Source: Streptomyces marianii
Lineage (GTDB): Bacteria > Actinomycetota > Actinomycetes > Streptomycetales > Streptomycetaceae
Direction of reading: 5' to 3'
NCBI RefSeq assembly: GCF_005795905.1
Contig: NZ_VAWE01000002.1
Span: 274,185 to 338,184, forward strand
DNA length: 64,000 nucleotides
Shown here: positions 33,290-41,479 of the stretch, one piece after another
Layout of the letters: every line of letters begins with the position of its first letter
How positions within the stretch are numbered: position 1 is the first letter of the stretch
The notes under the pieces: generated by a model
Told to the model about the DNA's origin: nothing
What the model saw: the letters and a program-made list of their open reading frames with translations, nothing else
Databases searched by the model: none
Program-made: the position numbers and the translations under genes

Positions 33290-34404
33290 GAGACACCGAC
33301 CAGGGGAAGGACGCGGGTCTGGCGCGGGACCACCGGGCACTGTTCCGTGTCCACCGCGCCGATCCGTTCGCCAGCGGCCACCACGGCGGCCGGGCAGCCC
33401 TTCCCGCACGAGGGCGAGAGAGAGCAGGAGCCGCACGTCTCGTTCCCGCCGAGGTCCCACCGGTCGGAGAACTTGCCGTACGCGTCCAGGCGGGCCGCGA
33501 TGTCGTCGTGCTCCCACATGTTGCCCACGAGGAAGTCCGTGTCAGGGTGCTGGGAGACGTTCGTCCGGGCCGCGAAAACCAGGTACGGGCAGATCGCCAC
33601 GCCGCCGTCCGTGAACACGTAGATGATGTTCCCGGCCTCGCAGCCCGCGAGCGGTTTCCCCTCCGTGTTCGGGAAGCGGATGTTCACCATCTCGACGTCC
33701 TCGCCGGCCACCTCGGCCGTCATGGCGGCGATGTCCCGCATTCGGTCGTCCGGCGTACGGAGCTTGCCCTGCGCCCTCTTCGACGCGCCCCGCCCCATCG
33801 AGCCAAGCGGGTTCATGAGGACGTACGTGGCGCCGTGCTCCCGGGCGAACTCCACCAGCTCCCGGTACTCCCGGTCCTGGGCCAGGTTGTTCGGCGTGCA
33901 CAGGAGGCCCTGGAGGATGCCGGCGCGGGCGAACCGCTTGATGGTGTCCACCGTCTCGGCGAAGCACCCTTCGAGCTTGCGGAACGTGTCGTGCGACTCC
34001 GGTGAGAAGCCATCCAGGCTGACGTTCATGTGGACGTCCAGCTCCGCCAGGGCGGCCACCGTCTCGTCGGAGCACATCGTGCCGTTGGTGCACACGCCCA
34101 CCGACATCCCGGCGGCCCGGAACAGGGCGACGATCTCCAGGAGGTCCGGGTGCATCATCGGCTCCCCGCCGGTGATGGTCACCTTCGTGACGCGGGCGGC
34201 GGCGAGCTGCGGGACCAGCTTGTCCCGGACGTCGTTCACCGGCATGTAGTTGCCGCGCAGCGTGGCGACCACGAAGCAGTGGTCACACTTCGCGTTGCAC
34301 GGCTCGCAGATCTGCACCAACGCCTTCCGGTCGGGGGCATCCACGGTCGTACGGAAGTAGCAGGAGGCGGCCTGGCCGCCGTTCAGGATGGGGCGCGCGC
34401 TCAA
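33286..34404 (-). CDS. radical SAM/SPASM enzyme
   Basis: 372 aa from TTG 34404 (AGGGAG five bases upstream; ATG 34419 is an alternative). CNAKCDHC is the CX3CX2C [4Fe-4S] site, ITGGEPMMHPD binds SAM, VSLDG follows, and the C-terminal CGSCSLSPSCGKGC is a SPASM-type auxiliary cluster. SPASM enzymes mostly modify peptides or, less often, other small molecules. No obvious precursor peptide was found nearby; the adjacent nucleotide kinase and MazG genes hint at another substrate. Confidence 0.9.
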   Translation of the reverse strand: MSARPILNGGQAASCYFRTTVDAPDRKALVQICEPCNAKCDHCFVVATLRGNYMPVNDVRDKLVPQLAAARVTKVTITGGEPMMHPDLLEIVALFRAAGMSVGVCTNGTMCSDETVAALAELDVHMNVSLDGFSPESHDTFRKLEGCFAETVDTIKRFARAGILQGLLCTPNNLAQDREYRELVEFAREHGATYVLMNPLGSMGRGASKRAQGKLRTPDDRMRDIAAMTAEVAGEDVEMVNIRFPNTEGKPLAGCEAGNIIYVFTDGGVAICPYLVFAARTNVSQHPDTDFLVGNMWEHDDIAARLDAYGKFSDRWDLGGNETCGSCSLSPSCGKGCPAAVVAAGERIGAVDTEQCPVVPRQTRVLPLVGVS

Positions 34405-34717
34405 TGCGGTCTCCCTCATGGGTGGGTAGTCCCGGCCCGTCCTGGGCCAGGTGGTGGGCCGTCCTGCCCGTCACAGCAGGAGCGGCACCGCCCTCGGGTG
34501 CGCCCGGCGTGAGCCGGTACCGGGCGCGCGGGGAAGGTCCCCGGCCGGGGCGGAAGTCCCAGGTGTTTTGTCGGGCGCCGTACTCGGCCATCCGGGCCTC
34601 CAGGCGCCGGATGCAGTTCTCGTACGCGTAGAAGGGGCTGGCAGCGTGGTCCTCGCCGTGGACAGGGCCGAGCCCTGAACCACACCAGTCGGCGTCCGGC
34701 TGGCCCGGGAGTCTCAC
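34283..34717 (-). CDS. hypothetical protein overlapping the radical-SAM start
   Basis: GTG start overlaps the stop of the 39-aa gene (GTGA). FYAYENCIRRLEARMAEYG then NTWDFRPGRG are protein-like. The frame runs 122 bases into the radical-SAM gene; a one-base shift would end it at the ATGA at 34416-34419 instead. Function unknown; probably a fixed partner in this operon. Confidence 0.5.
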   Translation of the reverse strand: MRLPGQPDADWCGSGLGPVHGEDHAASPFYAYENCIRRLEARMAEYGARQNTWDFRPGRGPSPRARYRLTPGAPEGGAAPAVTGRTAHHLAQDGPGLPTHEGDRIERAPHPERRPGRLLLLPYDRGCPRPEGVGADLRAVQREV

Positions 34718-34833
34718 CGCAAGATCCCGTAGGCGAGGGCGCACATGATGCTGACCAGCGCGACCAGGTACGCAGCCACCTGTCGGTGCTGCGCCGCCCG
34801 CACCTTCCGGCGGTCCGGGTCGTCAGGGTGCAT
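34714..34833 (-). CDS. 39-aa single-pass membrane protein
   Basis: MHPDDPDRRKVRAAQHRQV followed by one transmembrane helix AYLVALVSIMCALAYGI. ATG overlaps the stop of the previous gene (ATGA) and its stop overlaps the next GTG, so it is locked into the operon by coupling on both sides. Confidence 0.6.
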   Translation of the reverse strand: MHPDDPDRRKVRAAQHRQVAAYLVALVSIMCALAYGILR

Positions 34834-35513
34834 CACCGGCCGGCCTCCGCCCCGGCGAGCCCGGCCCGGGCCGCCTCCGCGCGGAGGTCGATCGGGCGGA
34901 CGTCGTTGAGTTCCGTGACGGCCTGGCCGGCCAGGAGAAGGGCGAGGCGCGGATCACCGTGGCCGATCTGCGCTCGGGCGTCCACGGGGACGACGGCTCC
35001 GCCGCTCCAGGCGTGGAGGATGCCGTACAGCCCCCAGGGGACGGGCCTGGCGACCCGGGCCGCCTCGTACCCGTCGAGGAGGTGCCGGCAGTGCCGTACG
35101 GACTCCCACCCGCACGCCAGGTGCACGGGCGGGTGGAGCGTCCGCTCGCCCTCCTCGATCGGGCCGCGGAACCCGGTCTCCTCCCCGGCGCCGGTCAGGA
35201 AGAGGTGTCCGCCCTCGGTCGCCGCCTCCTCCACGGTGGAGAGCCCGCAGACCTGGCAGATGCGACGGGTCATCATGCGCCGTTGCCGGGCCGGGTGGAG
35301 GTGCGAGAAGCGAGGCTCGCCCTTCCCCGGCGCGATCGTCCAGGCGCGCCACAGCGCGCCCTGGTGCGTGCACGCACGGGTCAGAACCGGATCGGCGTAG
35401 GCGAGCCTGCTGTTCCGGAGGTAGACGGCCGGGGTGATGTCGTGTTCCGCCGACCACCGTGCGACCCGCGGGACGCGGAGACCGCGGTAGACGGGGAGGG
35501 TGTCGAGACTCAT
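34833..35513 (-). CDS. hypothetical protein with zinc-type cysteines, 226 aa
   Basis: Start ATG 35513 (frame open further upstream without support). RRICQVCGLSTVEEA and HLACGWESVRHCRHLLDGY provide a Cys/His set. Middle contains TGFRGPIEEGERTLHPPVHL. It reads like an actinobacterial protein that accompanies the radical-SAM gene. Function unknown. Confidence 0.65.
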   Translation of the reverse strand: MSLDTLPVYRGLRVPRVARWSAEHDITPAVYLRNSRLAYADPVLTRACTHQGALWRAWTIAPGKGEPRFSHLHPARQRRMMTRRICQVCGLSTVEEAATEGGHLFLTGAGEETGFRGPIEEGERTLHPPVHLACGWESVRHCRHLLDGYEAARVARPVPWGLYGILHAWSGGAVVPVDARAQIGHGDPRLALLLAGQAVTELNDVRPIDLRAEAARAGLAGAEAGR

Positions 35514-35753
35514 CGGATCGAATCCAGGGGGTAAGGGCCCTCCGCCCGGGGCCACGACGGGCCACGGGGGAACTCGCCAGGTCTTCCCGGGCGAAGGCGG
35601 ATCGAGGGGGTGGGGCCGGCCGCCGTCAGTCGTGGATGGGGCTTGGCGGCCGGGGCGTGATCCGGTCGGCGTCGGTCGTCACGCCGCTCCCTGGGGCGCG
35701 GGGAGCCCCTGGTCCTGGCCGTGTCCCGCCAACGTCGGGCACGGTCGAGACGT

Positions 35754-36251
35754 CTATACGGCGCGGAGCAGCCAGGCCGCCGGGATGGTACGGCGCCAGG
35801 CGGTCACGCCGGTCCACAGTCCCCCGGCCTCCGCCATGTCGGCCAGGTACTCGTGGACCGCGACCAGGCCGCCGCCGAGCTCGCGCCGGGACAGGCCCAC
35901 GGCCACGTTCACCCGGCCCTGGCGCTGCGCGGTCGCGTACCAGGTCGGCGGGTAGGGCACATTCAGCGTGGCGTCCCAATGCCCGTAGTCGAGGGACGCG
36001 ATGCCGCGGACCAGGAGGAGGCCGAGGCCGAGCCGGTACGGCTCACCCGGCCGTCCCAGACCGAGGCCGCGGGCGATGCCGAGGAGCCCGGGCCGGTAGC
36101 GCTCCACGCTCTCGGCCAGCCGCGGCCGGGCTGGGGTGAGCAGGACGTGGCACTCCGGGCCGAGGAGCCCAGGCTCCACCCACGCCGCGACGGAGACGCG
36201 GTCCATGAACTCCGGCCCCGGCGGGGCGTAGCGCGCCGAGAGAACGGTCAC
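35754..36251 (-). CDS. hypothetical protein, 165 aa
   Basis: GTG start overlaps the upstream stop (GTGA). VTVLSARYAPPGPEF, then LAESVERYRPGLLGIARGLGL and WYATAQRQGRVNVAVG. Mixed alpha/beta. Unknown family, second gene of the operon. Confidence 0.65.
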   Translation of the reverse strand: MTVLSARYAPPGPEFMDRVSVAAWVEPGLLGPECHVLLTPARPRLAESVERYRPGLLGIARGLGLGRPGEPYRLGLGLLLVRGIASLDYGHWDATLNVPYPPTWYATAQRQGRVNVAVGLSRRELGGGLVAVHEYLADMAEAGGLWTGVTAWRRTIPAAWLLRAV

Positions 36252-36754
36252 CGGTCGGCCTCCGCCTTCTTCACGGCCGACTGGTGGCCCATGAGGACCA
36301 GGAGGGCCACGTCGTCCGGCGCGCACAGGGTGCCCGGCCCGTCCATGGGGACGACCCAGTACGCCGGATAGCGGGGGTCGAACTCGGTGAGGTCCGTGGC
36401 CGGCACGCCCAGGAAAGCATCCGAGTCCAGGCACTCCGCGACCGTGAGCCGCCAGGAGCGCGCGGCGCTCGCCGGGGTGAGGGCGTAGTACTGCTGGCCC
36501 CCGACGTCGTAGAAGATCGGGCCGCCGTCCAGGATCTCGGCGAGGAACCTGCGGACCGCCTCCGGCTCCTCGGCGCCGGCCGCCGTGTAGACCAGGTACC
36601 CCGGGATGCGTACGGCGGAGAACAGGGAGCCGCACCGCAGGAGGGCGACACGGTAGGTGTCCCACTCCGTCCAGGCCTTCGCCCGGTCGCTCGACGCCAG
36701 GACGAGCCACATGGAGGCGGCCCGCTCCCGGTCGCTTCGCGAGTGCACCAGCAC
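36248..36754 (-). CDS. hypothetical protein, 168 aa
   Basis: GTG start at VLVHSRSDRERAASMWLV; the frame upstream is open but unsupported. GGPIFYDVGGQQYYALT and a helical ASAARSWRLTVAECL segment. First gene of the long minus operon, divergent from the XRE regulator. Confidence 0.65.
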   Translation of the reverse strand: MLVHSRSDRERAASMWLVLASSDRAKAWTEWDTYRVALLRCGSLFSAVRIPGYLVYTAAGAEEPEAVRRFLAEILDGGPIFYDVGGQQYYALTPASAARSWRLTVAECLDSDAFLGVPATDLTEFDPRYPAYWVVPMDGPGTLCAPDDVALLVLMGHQSAVKKAEADR

Positions 36755-36940
36755 TCCGGGCCCGGCCGCTACCGGCTGCAGAACCGCTCTCCGAGTAACT
36801 TCCGCGTCTTCAACGGGCCGTTGGCCACACCCTTGCACGGCGACTCCTCACAGTCGTCCACGCCCCAGAGCGGCACACCACTGCCCCGGGCCTCGACGTT
36901 CAGAGTGGAATCCCTGCGAAAGCCGCGCGTCCCACCGCCG

Positions 36941-36959
36941 GGTATACCCATGATGGGTA
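36941..36959. promoter_or_regulatory. palindromic operator between operon and XRE regulator
   Basis: GGTATACC (perfect 8-bp palindrome, 36941-36948) overlaps TACCCAT-G-ATGGGTA (perfect 7-bp arms, 36945-36959). It lies 51 bases before the regulator start and on the divergent side of the operon; likely binding site of that regulator. Confidence 0.55.
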
Positions 36960-37010
36960 GGCACGCCGAAGAGCACAGCATGCAGCCTTACCGGGCAGGA
37001 AGAGACCGCC

Positions 37011-38318
37011 ATGAGCTTTCAGTCTCCGGCAGCGCTCCCGCGTGACCTCTTGGGCGACGCCGCCATGCGACACGCGCTGCTCACCCACGACTTCGGCACG
37101 GTGTTCCGACTCGCACGCGAGCGAGCCGGAATCAGTTACTCCCGGATCGCCACCGAGTGCGGTATCAAGCCGGAACGGGTCGGCACGCTGGCACGCGGTC
37201 AGGGCCGCATCAGCAGCTTCGGCAAGATCGTTCAGATCGCGGACGCCTTACAGGTGCCCGGTCGCATGGTCGGCCTCGCTCCCCGACCATGGGAGACGGA
37301 CAGAGCTGCCGCTCCACAGGACTCGACTGGCCCCAACTTGCACCGCCGCACCGTTCTCCAGGCGGCCACCGCGACCGGCCTTGCCGCCGCGCTGCCTGCC
37401 CTCCACCACGCCGCGCCACCGGCCCGCATCACGAACTCCTACGTAGACCGCCTCCGGGAGCGCACCGCCCGCCTCCGCCGCCTGGATGACATCCTCGGCG
37501 GCGGCGACACCTACCGCGTGTACCTCGCGGAGGTCCAGCGCACGAAAGCCGTCCTCCACCGCGGCTCCTTCGCCGGCGAGGACGCACGCCGCCGCCTCAC
37601 CGCACTTCTGGCCGAGCAGGCGCAGCAGGCCGGATGGGCCGCCTTCGACGGCGGCCGGGAGAAGGAGGCGGCCTCCCTCTACGAGGAGAGCCGCGCGTAC
37701 GCCCAGGAGGCCGGGGACTCCGACCTGTACGGCAACAGCCTGGCCTTCCTGGCATACGGCACCCTCGCCCACGACCGTCGGACAGCGGTGGCCTTCGCCC
37801 AGGACTCCTGCGCCACCATCACGGACAGGACGCCGGCCAGCGTCCGGGCCCTGCTCTACGAACGGCTCGCGTGGGCCTGCGCGGTAGACGGCCAGCCAGC
37901 CGGCACGGAGGCCGCGCTCAACTCCGCCCAGGAAGCCCTGGAGAGCGCCCAGGACGGCGAGCCGCAGCCGGACTGGTCGGTCTGGGTGGACCGTACGGAG
38001 CTGGGCATCATGACGGGCCGCTGCTGGACGGAGCTCCGCCGCCCGCTCCGCGCCGTCCCCGCCCTCACGGACGCCCTCGGCCGGTACCCGGACGAGTACG
38101 CCCGCGACAAAGCGCTCTACCTCTCGTGGCTCGCGGAGGCCTACCTCACCGCAGGAGAGGTGGAGGAGGCCGCTGTGACCACGGACCGAGCGCTGGACCT
38201 CGCCACCGGCGTCGCGTCCATCCGCCCCATGCAGCGCATCGCGCCCGTCCTGGAGAGCCTGCGCCCCCACAGGCAACTCCCTGCCGTACGAGAGGTCCTC
38301 GAGCGCGCCAGCTCCTAG
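37011..38318 (+). CDS. XRE-family regulator with TPR-like C-terminal domain
   Basis: 435 aa. Residues about 28-85 form an XRE helix-turn-helix (FRLARERAGISYSRIATEC, GRISSFGKIVQIADALQV). After a linker with an RRTVLQAATATGLAAA stretch, helical repeats (EKEAASLYEESRAYAQEAG, ALFLAYGT-like, AYLTAGEVEEAAVTTDRAL) resemble TPRs. Actinobacterial proteins of this type often respond to peptides or ligands. Divergent from the radical-SAM operon, so probably its regulator. Its stop codon shares CTAG with the convergent CutA stop. Confidence 0.82.
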   Translation: MSFQSPAALPRDLLGDAAMRHALLTHDFGTVFRLARERAGISYSRIATECGIKPERVGTLARGQGRISSFGKIVQIADALQVPGRMVGLAPRPWETDRAAAPQDSTGPNLHRRTVLQAATATGLAAALPALHHAAPPARITNSYVDRLRERTARLRRLDDILGGGDTYRVYLAEVQRTKAVLHRGSFAGEDARRRLTALLAEQAQQAGWAAFDGGREKEAASLYEESRAYAQEAGDSDLYGNSLAFLAYGTLAHDRRTAVAFAQDSCATITDRTPASVRALLYERLAWACAVDGQPAGTEAALNSAQEALESAQDGEPQPDWSVWVDRTELGIMTGRCWTELRRPLRAVPALTDALGRYPDEYARDKALYLSWLAEAYLTAGEVEEAAVTTDRALDLATGVASIRPMQRIAPVLESLRPHRQLPAVREVLERASS

Positions 38319-38644
38319 TCCGTCTGCGGGCCCACGGAGCCTTCAATCCACTCCAGGGCCCGCGCGGAGCCGGCGACAATCGGCGTCGCAATCAACTCGG
38401 GGTTGTCCCAGGGGTGCTCGGCCAGGAGGTGGATCTCCAGCGCCGGGTACTGCTCGCGGGTGGTTGTCAGGAGGACCTTGTACTCCTCGCCGGTGCCGTA
38501 CTCCCCGAGGTGCCAGAACACCGACGTAACGGGGCCGATGACCTGGGCCCCCGCGGCGAGCCGAGCCTTGACCGCGGAGCCAGCCAGGGCCACGGCCTCC
38601 TCCTTGGTAGGCGTGGCAGTCGATACCTGCACGTATTCGCTCAT
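38315..38644 (-). CDS. cutA: CutA divalent-ion tolerance protein
   Basis: 109 aa, full length for CutA1. VQVSTATPTKEEAVALA, ARLAAGAQVIGPVTSVFWHLG, EEYKVLLTTT and the HPWDNPELIATPI segment follow the trimeric ferredoxin-like CutA1 family. Role in copper/metal tolerance is known for some members only. Confidence 0.88.
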   Translation of the reverse strand: MSEYVQVSTATPTKEEAVALAGSAVKARLAAGAQVIGPVTSVFWHLGEYGTGEEYKVLLTTTREQYPALEIHLLAEHPWDNPELIATPIVAGSARALEWIEGSVGPQTD

Positions 38645-38767
38645 GGATCGGAGCCTAGTTACGTAGCCAAGGCCGCCACTAGATCACTTACGGGCAACGC
38701 CGTCTCGGGGTGCACGGTTCTCAGCCCCGGCAGGGCGGCGCAGGAGGCGTGAAACACGAGAGACTCG

Positions 38768-38808
38768 TGACGCTTTTTCTTTACTTTAACACCCCTTGTG
38801 GGTAAAAT
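38768..38808 (+). promoter_or_regulatory. box-class promoter P10 (plus)
   Basis: Box TGACGCTTTTTC (12 bases), −35 TTTACT, 17-bp spacer, −10 TAAAAT. Drives the 58-aa gene at 38849. Confidence 0.7.
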
Positions 38809-38848
38809 AGAGATTAAGTTCCTGAAGTGCCACCCGGTAGGAGGCGTA

Positions 38849-39025
38849 GTGAAGCAGGAAGATGAGTACGTGACCTTGACCGTCGTGGTGAAGCGGGGCG
38901 GTGCCGAGGGGGACCCCTGTGACGTCCTGCTGTCCGAACACGCCGATGTCCTCTTCGTTGGACACCAGGACGGCGTCACGACTACGGCCCTCGCGCTGGG
39001 TGCGGACCCGAGCGGCTGGTGCTGA
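38849..39025 (+). CDS. small protein, 58 aa
   Basis: GTG with AGGAGG five bases upstream. KQEDEYVTLTVVVKRGG, then CDVLLSEHADVLFVGHQDG: two beta-rich segments. Free-standing gene behind P10. Unknown. Confidence 0.6.
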   Translation: MKQEDEYVTLTVVVKRGGAEGDPCDVLLSEHADVLFVGHQDGVTTTALALGADPSGWC

Positions 39026-39191
39026 GCGATCGCCGCGAGCCCTCGCCAGGCATCCCCTTGCGGGACGGCCTCTGTCGAACGTCAGGGTCGGGATCCCGAA
39101 GGCGGCATCCAGCCGGCTGGCGTTCGAGGGCATTCTCGACTTCGCGCGAGCTTCCTTCCGTCGAGTCGGGGAGGGCGAGTCCTGGCGTTGT

Positions 39192-39234
39192 GACACTTTT
39201 AAGTTGACGCACTAGATTGTCGTGGGGTAATCTG
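39192..39234 (+). promoter_or_regulatory. box-class promoter P11 (plus), tRNA cluster 1
   Basis: Box TGACACTTTTAAG, −35 TTGACG, 18-bp spacer, −10 TAATCT. Drives the structured element, tRNA-Glu and tRNA-Asp. Confidence 0.78.
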
Positions 39235-39330
39235 TAAGCGTCCTTGGGGGTGGTGAGGTTTCCCTAGCTGATCCGGTTCCGAGGCACGCCGCGTGACGGT
39301 TTCTGGGGAGTTGCCGCTGCGTGGTCCCGG

Positions 39331-39399
39331 CTGCCGGCCGGGGAAGGTGAGGGGCAAGCCCATCAAGGGCCCTACCCGATCCGGTCCCCGGTGCGGCAG
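39331..39399 (+). ncRNA. structured element before tRNA-Glu, copy 1
   Basis: Outer helix CTGCCG/CGGCAG, then CCGGGGA/TCCCCGG, inner AGGT/ACC and GCCC/GGGC hairpin. Same fold, different outer base pairs, as the copy at 49440-49510. Ends 12 bases before tRNA-Glu(CUC). Not a normal tRNA: no T arm. Confidence 0.6.
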
Positions 39400-39411
39400 C
39401 GGGGGTTCCAC

Positions 39412-39487
39412 GCCCTCGTGGAGTAGTCCGGTTCATCTCGCCCCGTTCTCAGCGGGGAGACCGCGGGTTCGAATCCCGCCGAGGGTA
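39412..39487 (+). tRNA. tRNA-Glu (anticodon CUC)
   Basis: Acceptor GCCCTCG/CGAGGGT; anticodon stem CCCCG/CGGGG with loop TTCTCAG (CTC); T arm GCGGG/CCCGC with TTCGAAT. 76 bases, no encoded CCA. Confidence 0.88.
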
Positions 39488-39513
39488 CGCACACGCACAT
39501 CACGATCACGCAG

Positions 39514-39584
39514 GCTCTTGTCGTCCATGGGTAGGGCACCGGGTTGTCAGTCCGGGTAACGGGGTTCGAGTCCCCGCAGGAGCG
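39514..39584 (+). tRNA. tRNA-Asp (anticodon GUC)
   Basis: Acceptor GCTCTTG/CAGGAGC; D stem GTCC/GGGC; anticodon stem CCGGG/TCCGG with loop TTGTCAG (GTC); T arm CGGGG/CCCCG with TTCGAGT. 71 bases. Confidence 0.85.
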
Positions 39585-39916
39585 CTCACCGCTCGCCTTC
39601 ACCCCCCTGAGGGGGAGCGGTGCCCCGGCCCCCGGGGGCGGGACGGGTCGCGTACGGATTCCCCACGCCGTACGCCGGCGCCCGCTTCCCGGCCCTGGCA
39701 GGCCGGACCCCACAAGCACCGTCCGCCGGCCCGGCCCGGAAAACCTCCGCCTTCCCGGCGGTGCGCCCTGGCTCCCGACCCGGCGGGCGGTGCTTCCCTG
39801 CTGCCCGTTGGCTGTCGCTCATCCCCGCCGCGCCTTCCGGAGCCGACTCCCTTGATCCAGACCACGAAGACGCCGTGCTGCGCCAGACCCCGACGGACTA
39901 TGACCAGGAGGCTCGA
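39585..39916 (+). other. non-coding stretch with two blocks shared with tRNA cluster 2
   Basis: Holds a GGGACGGGTCGCGTACGG block (39641 on) and the two-hairpin element at 39735-39767; both recur near 50100 and 49879, in the opposite order. No gene seen. Confidence 0.5.
39735..39767 (+). ncRNA. two-hairpin element, copy 1
   Basis: Hairpins CGGA-AAACC-TCCG and CGCC-TTCCC-GGCG side by side. The copy at 49879-49911 keeps both hairpins with changes in loops. Confidence 0.4.
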
Positions 39917-40408
39917 GTGAAAAGGGACCCCTTCGCGCCGGAGGCCCGGCAGGCGACGACATTCGCGCCCCGGACACGGCTGTGGCCGCCGGACGGCTAC
40001 CGCGCCCCGGACCCAGGGGAGTTCACCGCCCTGCGCACCACCGCGGACCGGTTCGCGCAGCACGGTATGACCCGCGCTGCCCGCGAGCGCATGGACGACG
40101 CAACGCTCACCCGCAGCCTCCAGCTCATCGAGCTCATGGGCGACACCAGCCGCGCCGTCTACGAGTACGCTCACGCGCTGCGCCGCGAGATGACCCGCCG
40201 CGGCCTGGTTCATCGATCGATCGCAATCCTGCGGTGCGAGTCGTGCTCGCACAGCACCGAGCGGCTCTTCGAGGCCACGCAGAAGACCCACCCCGACATG
40301 ATCAACAGGTCGTCGGAGCCGGTCGACTCGGCCTGGTTCTGCGCCCGCTGCTGGTCCGGTGACAGCACTGAAACCGAGGGTGCCGATGAAGGGGAAGCAG
40401 GCACCTGA
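39917..40408 (+). CDS. zinc-binding protein, 163 aa
   Basis: GTG with AGGAGG five bases upstream. Helical middle (TADRFAQHGMTRAARERMDD, YEYAHALRREMTRRGL), then CESCS and CARCW pairs flanking a helix, one zinc site. In the read-through of tRNA cluster 1. Unknown function. Confidence 0.7.
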   Translation: MKRDPFAPEARQATTFAPRTRLWPPDGYRAPDPGEFTALRTTADRFAQHGMTRAARERMDDATLTRSLQLIELMGDTSRAVYEYAHALRREMTRRGLVHRSIAILRCESCSHSTERLFEATQKTHPDMINRSSEPVDSAWFCARCWSGDSTETEGADEGEAGT

Positions 40409-40787
40409 CGACGTGCCCTGCCACCGATGAGCTGGTACCTCCGTCCAGAGCCGGCTGGTTCCTCCAGTCCGCCAGGCCACCGTCGAAGCCGCGAACCGGC
40501 CTGGAGAGCTGACGCACCACCCGCCCCCTCCGGGCGCGGCGGCTTCGGCGGTCCCGGCTCCTGTCGCCCATAGGTAAGACACCGGTCTTTCAAGCCAACT
40601 GTGTCGCCTTGGTGGCCCCTGCCCGCGGCCCTATGCCGTCGTTCGAGGGACGTTGGGGCGCGGGATTCTGTCCACAGGACGTCAGAGTGAGGCTGCGGCA
40701 CATGATGTCGTCGCTGTTCCTCGCCCCACAGCCGGGTCGCTGTCGCCGCCGTGCACCTATGTCCGGTTCCGCCGACGGGGGCTCGCG
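40409..40787 (+). other. decayed copy of the 50.9-51.2 kb segment
   Basis: 40430-40520 keeps traces of the 3′ end of the gene at 50664-51086 (for example CTGGTTCCTCCAGT) and is followed by the 5′ half of tRNA-Glu(UUC), as at 51120. Otherwise no gene seen. Confidence 0.5.
40557..40596 (+). pseudogene. 5′ half of tRNA-Glu (UUC)
   Basis: GCTCCTG acceptor half, D arm and complete anticodon arm with CTTTCAA match the intact gene at 51120, including about 15 bases upstream, but the sequence departs right after the anticodon stem. Confidence 0.7.
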
Positions 40788-40916
40788 GTGAGTGCTCTGT
40801 CGGCCCTTCTAGTAGTCGCCGGAATCTGGATAGCGGTGAGTTTCCTTCTCGGATCCCTTCTCGCACGCATCGGATACTGCCTCAAGACCCCCCGGAGCAA
40901 CCGCTACCGGCGGTGA
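40788..40916 (+). CDS. 42-aa single-pass membrane protein
   Basis: GTG start after GGGG; one transmembrane helix (LLVVAGIWIAVSFLLGSLL) and a basic tail (RSNRYRR). Unknown. Confidence 0.5.
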   Translation: MSALSALLVVAGIWIAVSFLLGSLLARIGYCLKTPRSNRYRR

Positions 40917-41077
40917 CGAGTGCCGCTGATCGTCCTCGGCTGGCTCCACGCCGTCCTCGTTCGCCCTCGGGGCGCCGCGCCCCCCTGCCACCATCCCTCC
41001 AGCGCCCTCGCGCCCGCCGCTCTAGCGGCCGGCCTGCGCCCGGCCCGGCAGGTGGACACGCATGTACGGACACATTC

Positions 41078-41119
41078 AGGTACTGAAAACTTTACAAATA
41101 TGACCCCGCTGAGTACATT
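41078..41119 (+). promoter_or_regulatory. box-class promoter P12 (plus)
   Basis: −35 TTTACA, 17-bp spacer, −10 TACATT followed by AGTG. The box position reads AGGTACTGAAAAC, a weak match. Drives 41164. Confidence 0.6.
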
Positions 41120-41163
41120 AGTGAGCAAGTTGGAGGTGTCGGCTTGACGCTCGGAGGGGTGGG

Positions 41164-41409
41164 ATGAGGAAGAACAAGGAAATCATCAAGGTCGAGAACC
41201 CGTCATGCGATCACGGTAAGTGGTGGAGGTGCGCCACCTACTTGGAGAAGATGCCGAACGGTAGCTGGATGGCCAAGTGCTCGGATAACGCGTGCGTATC
41301 CATCGCCGGTGAGTCGGTGTGGCGGGCCGGAGGAAACTCCGCCCCCTTCACGTATGCCGAGCTGGAGGCAATGGCCCAGGCCCACTGCCTGAAGAAGCAT
41401 TCGAACTGA
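41164..41409 (+). CDS. small Trp/Lys-rich protein, 81 aa
   Basis: ATG with GGAGGGG upstream. RKNKEIIKVENPSCDHGKWW, Cys15, His17, Cys23, Cys39, Cys44 and C-terminal AHCLKKH can bind zinc. Codon use is less G+C-rich than its neighbours, suggesting more recent arrival. Confidence 0.7.
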   Translation: MRKNKEIIKVENPSCDHGKWWRCATYLEKMPNGSWMAKCSDNACVSIAGESVWRAGGNSAPFTYAELEAMAQAHCLKKHSN

Positions 41410-41479
41410 CTCCAGTCCTGGCCATCCGCGGCCGAGCATCGCACTTCACACAGTGCGTCTACGCGTACTGGAGTTACTC

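Noticed and set aside
33286..34404. Prokaryotic viperin next to a nucleotide kinase
   Set aside because: The C-terminal SPASM cysteines and the CNAKCDHC context do not fit viperins.
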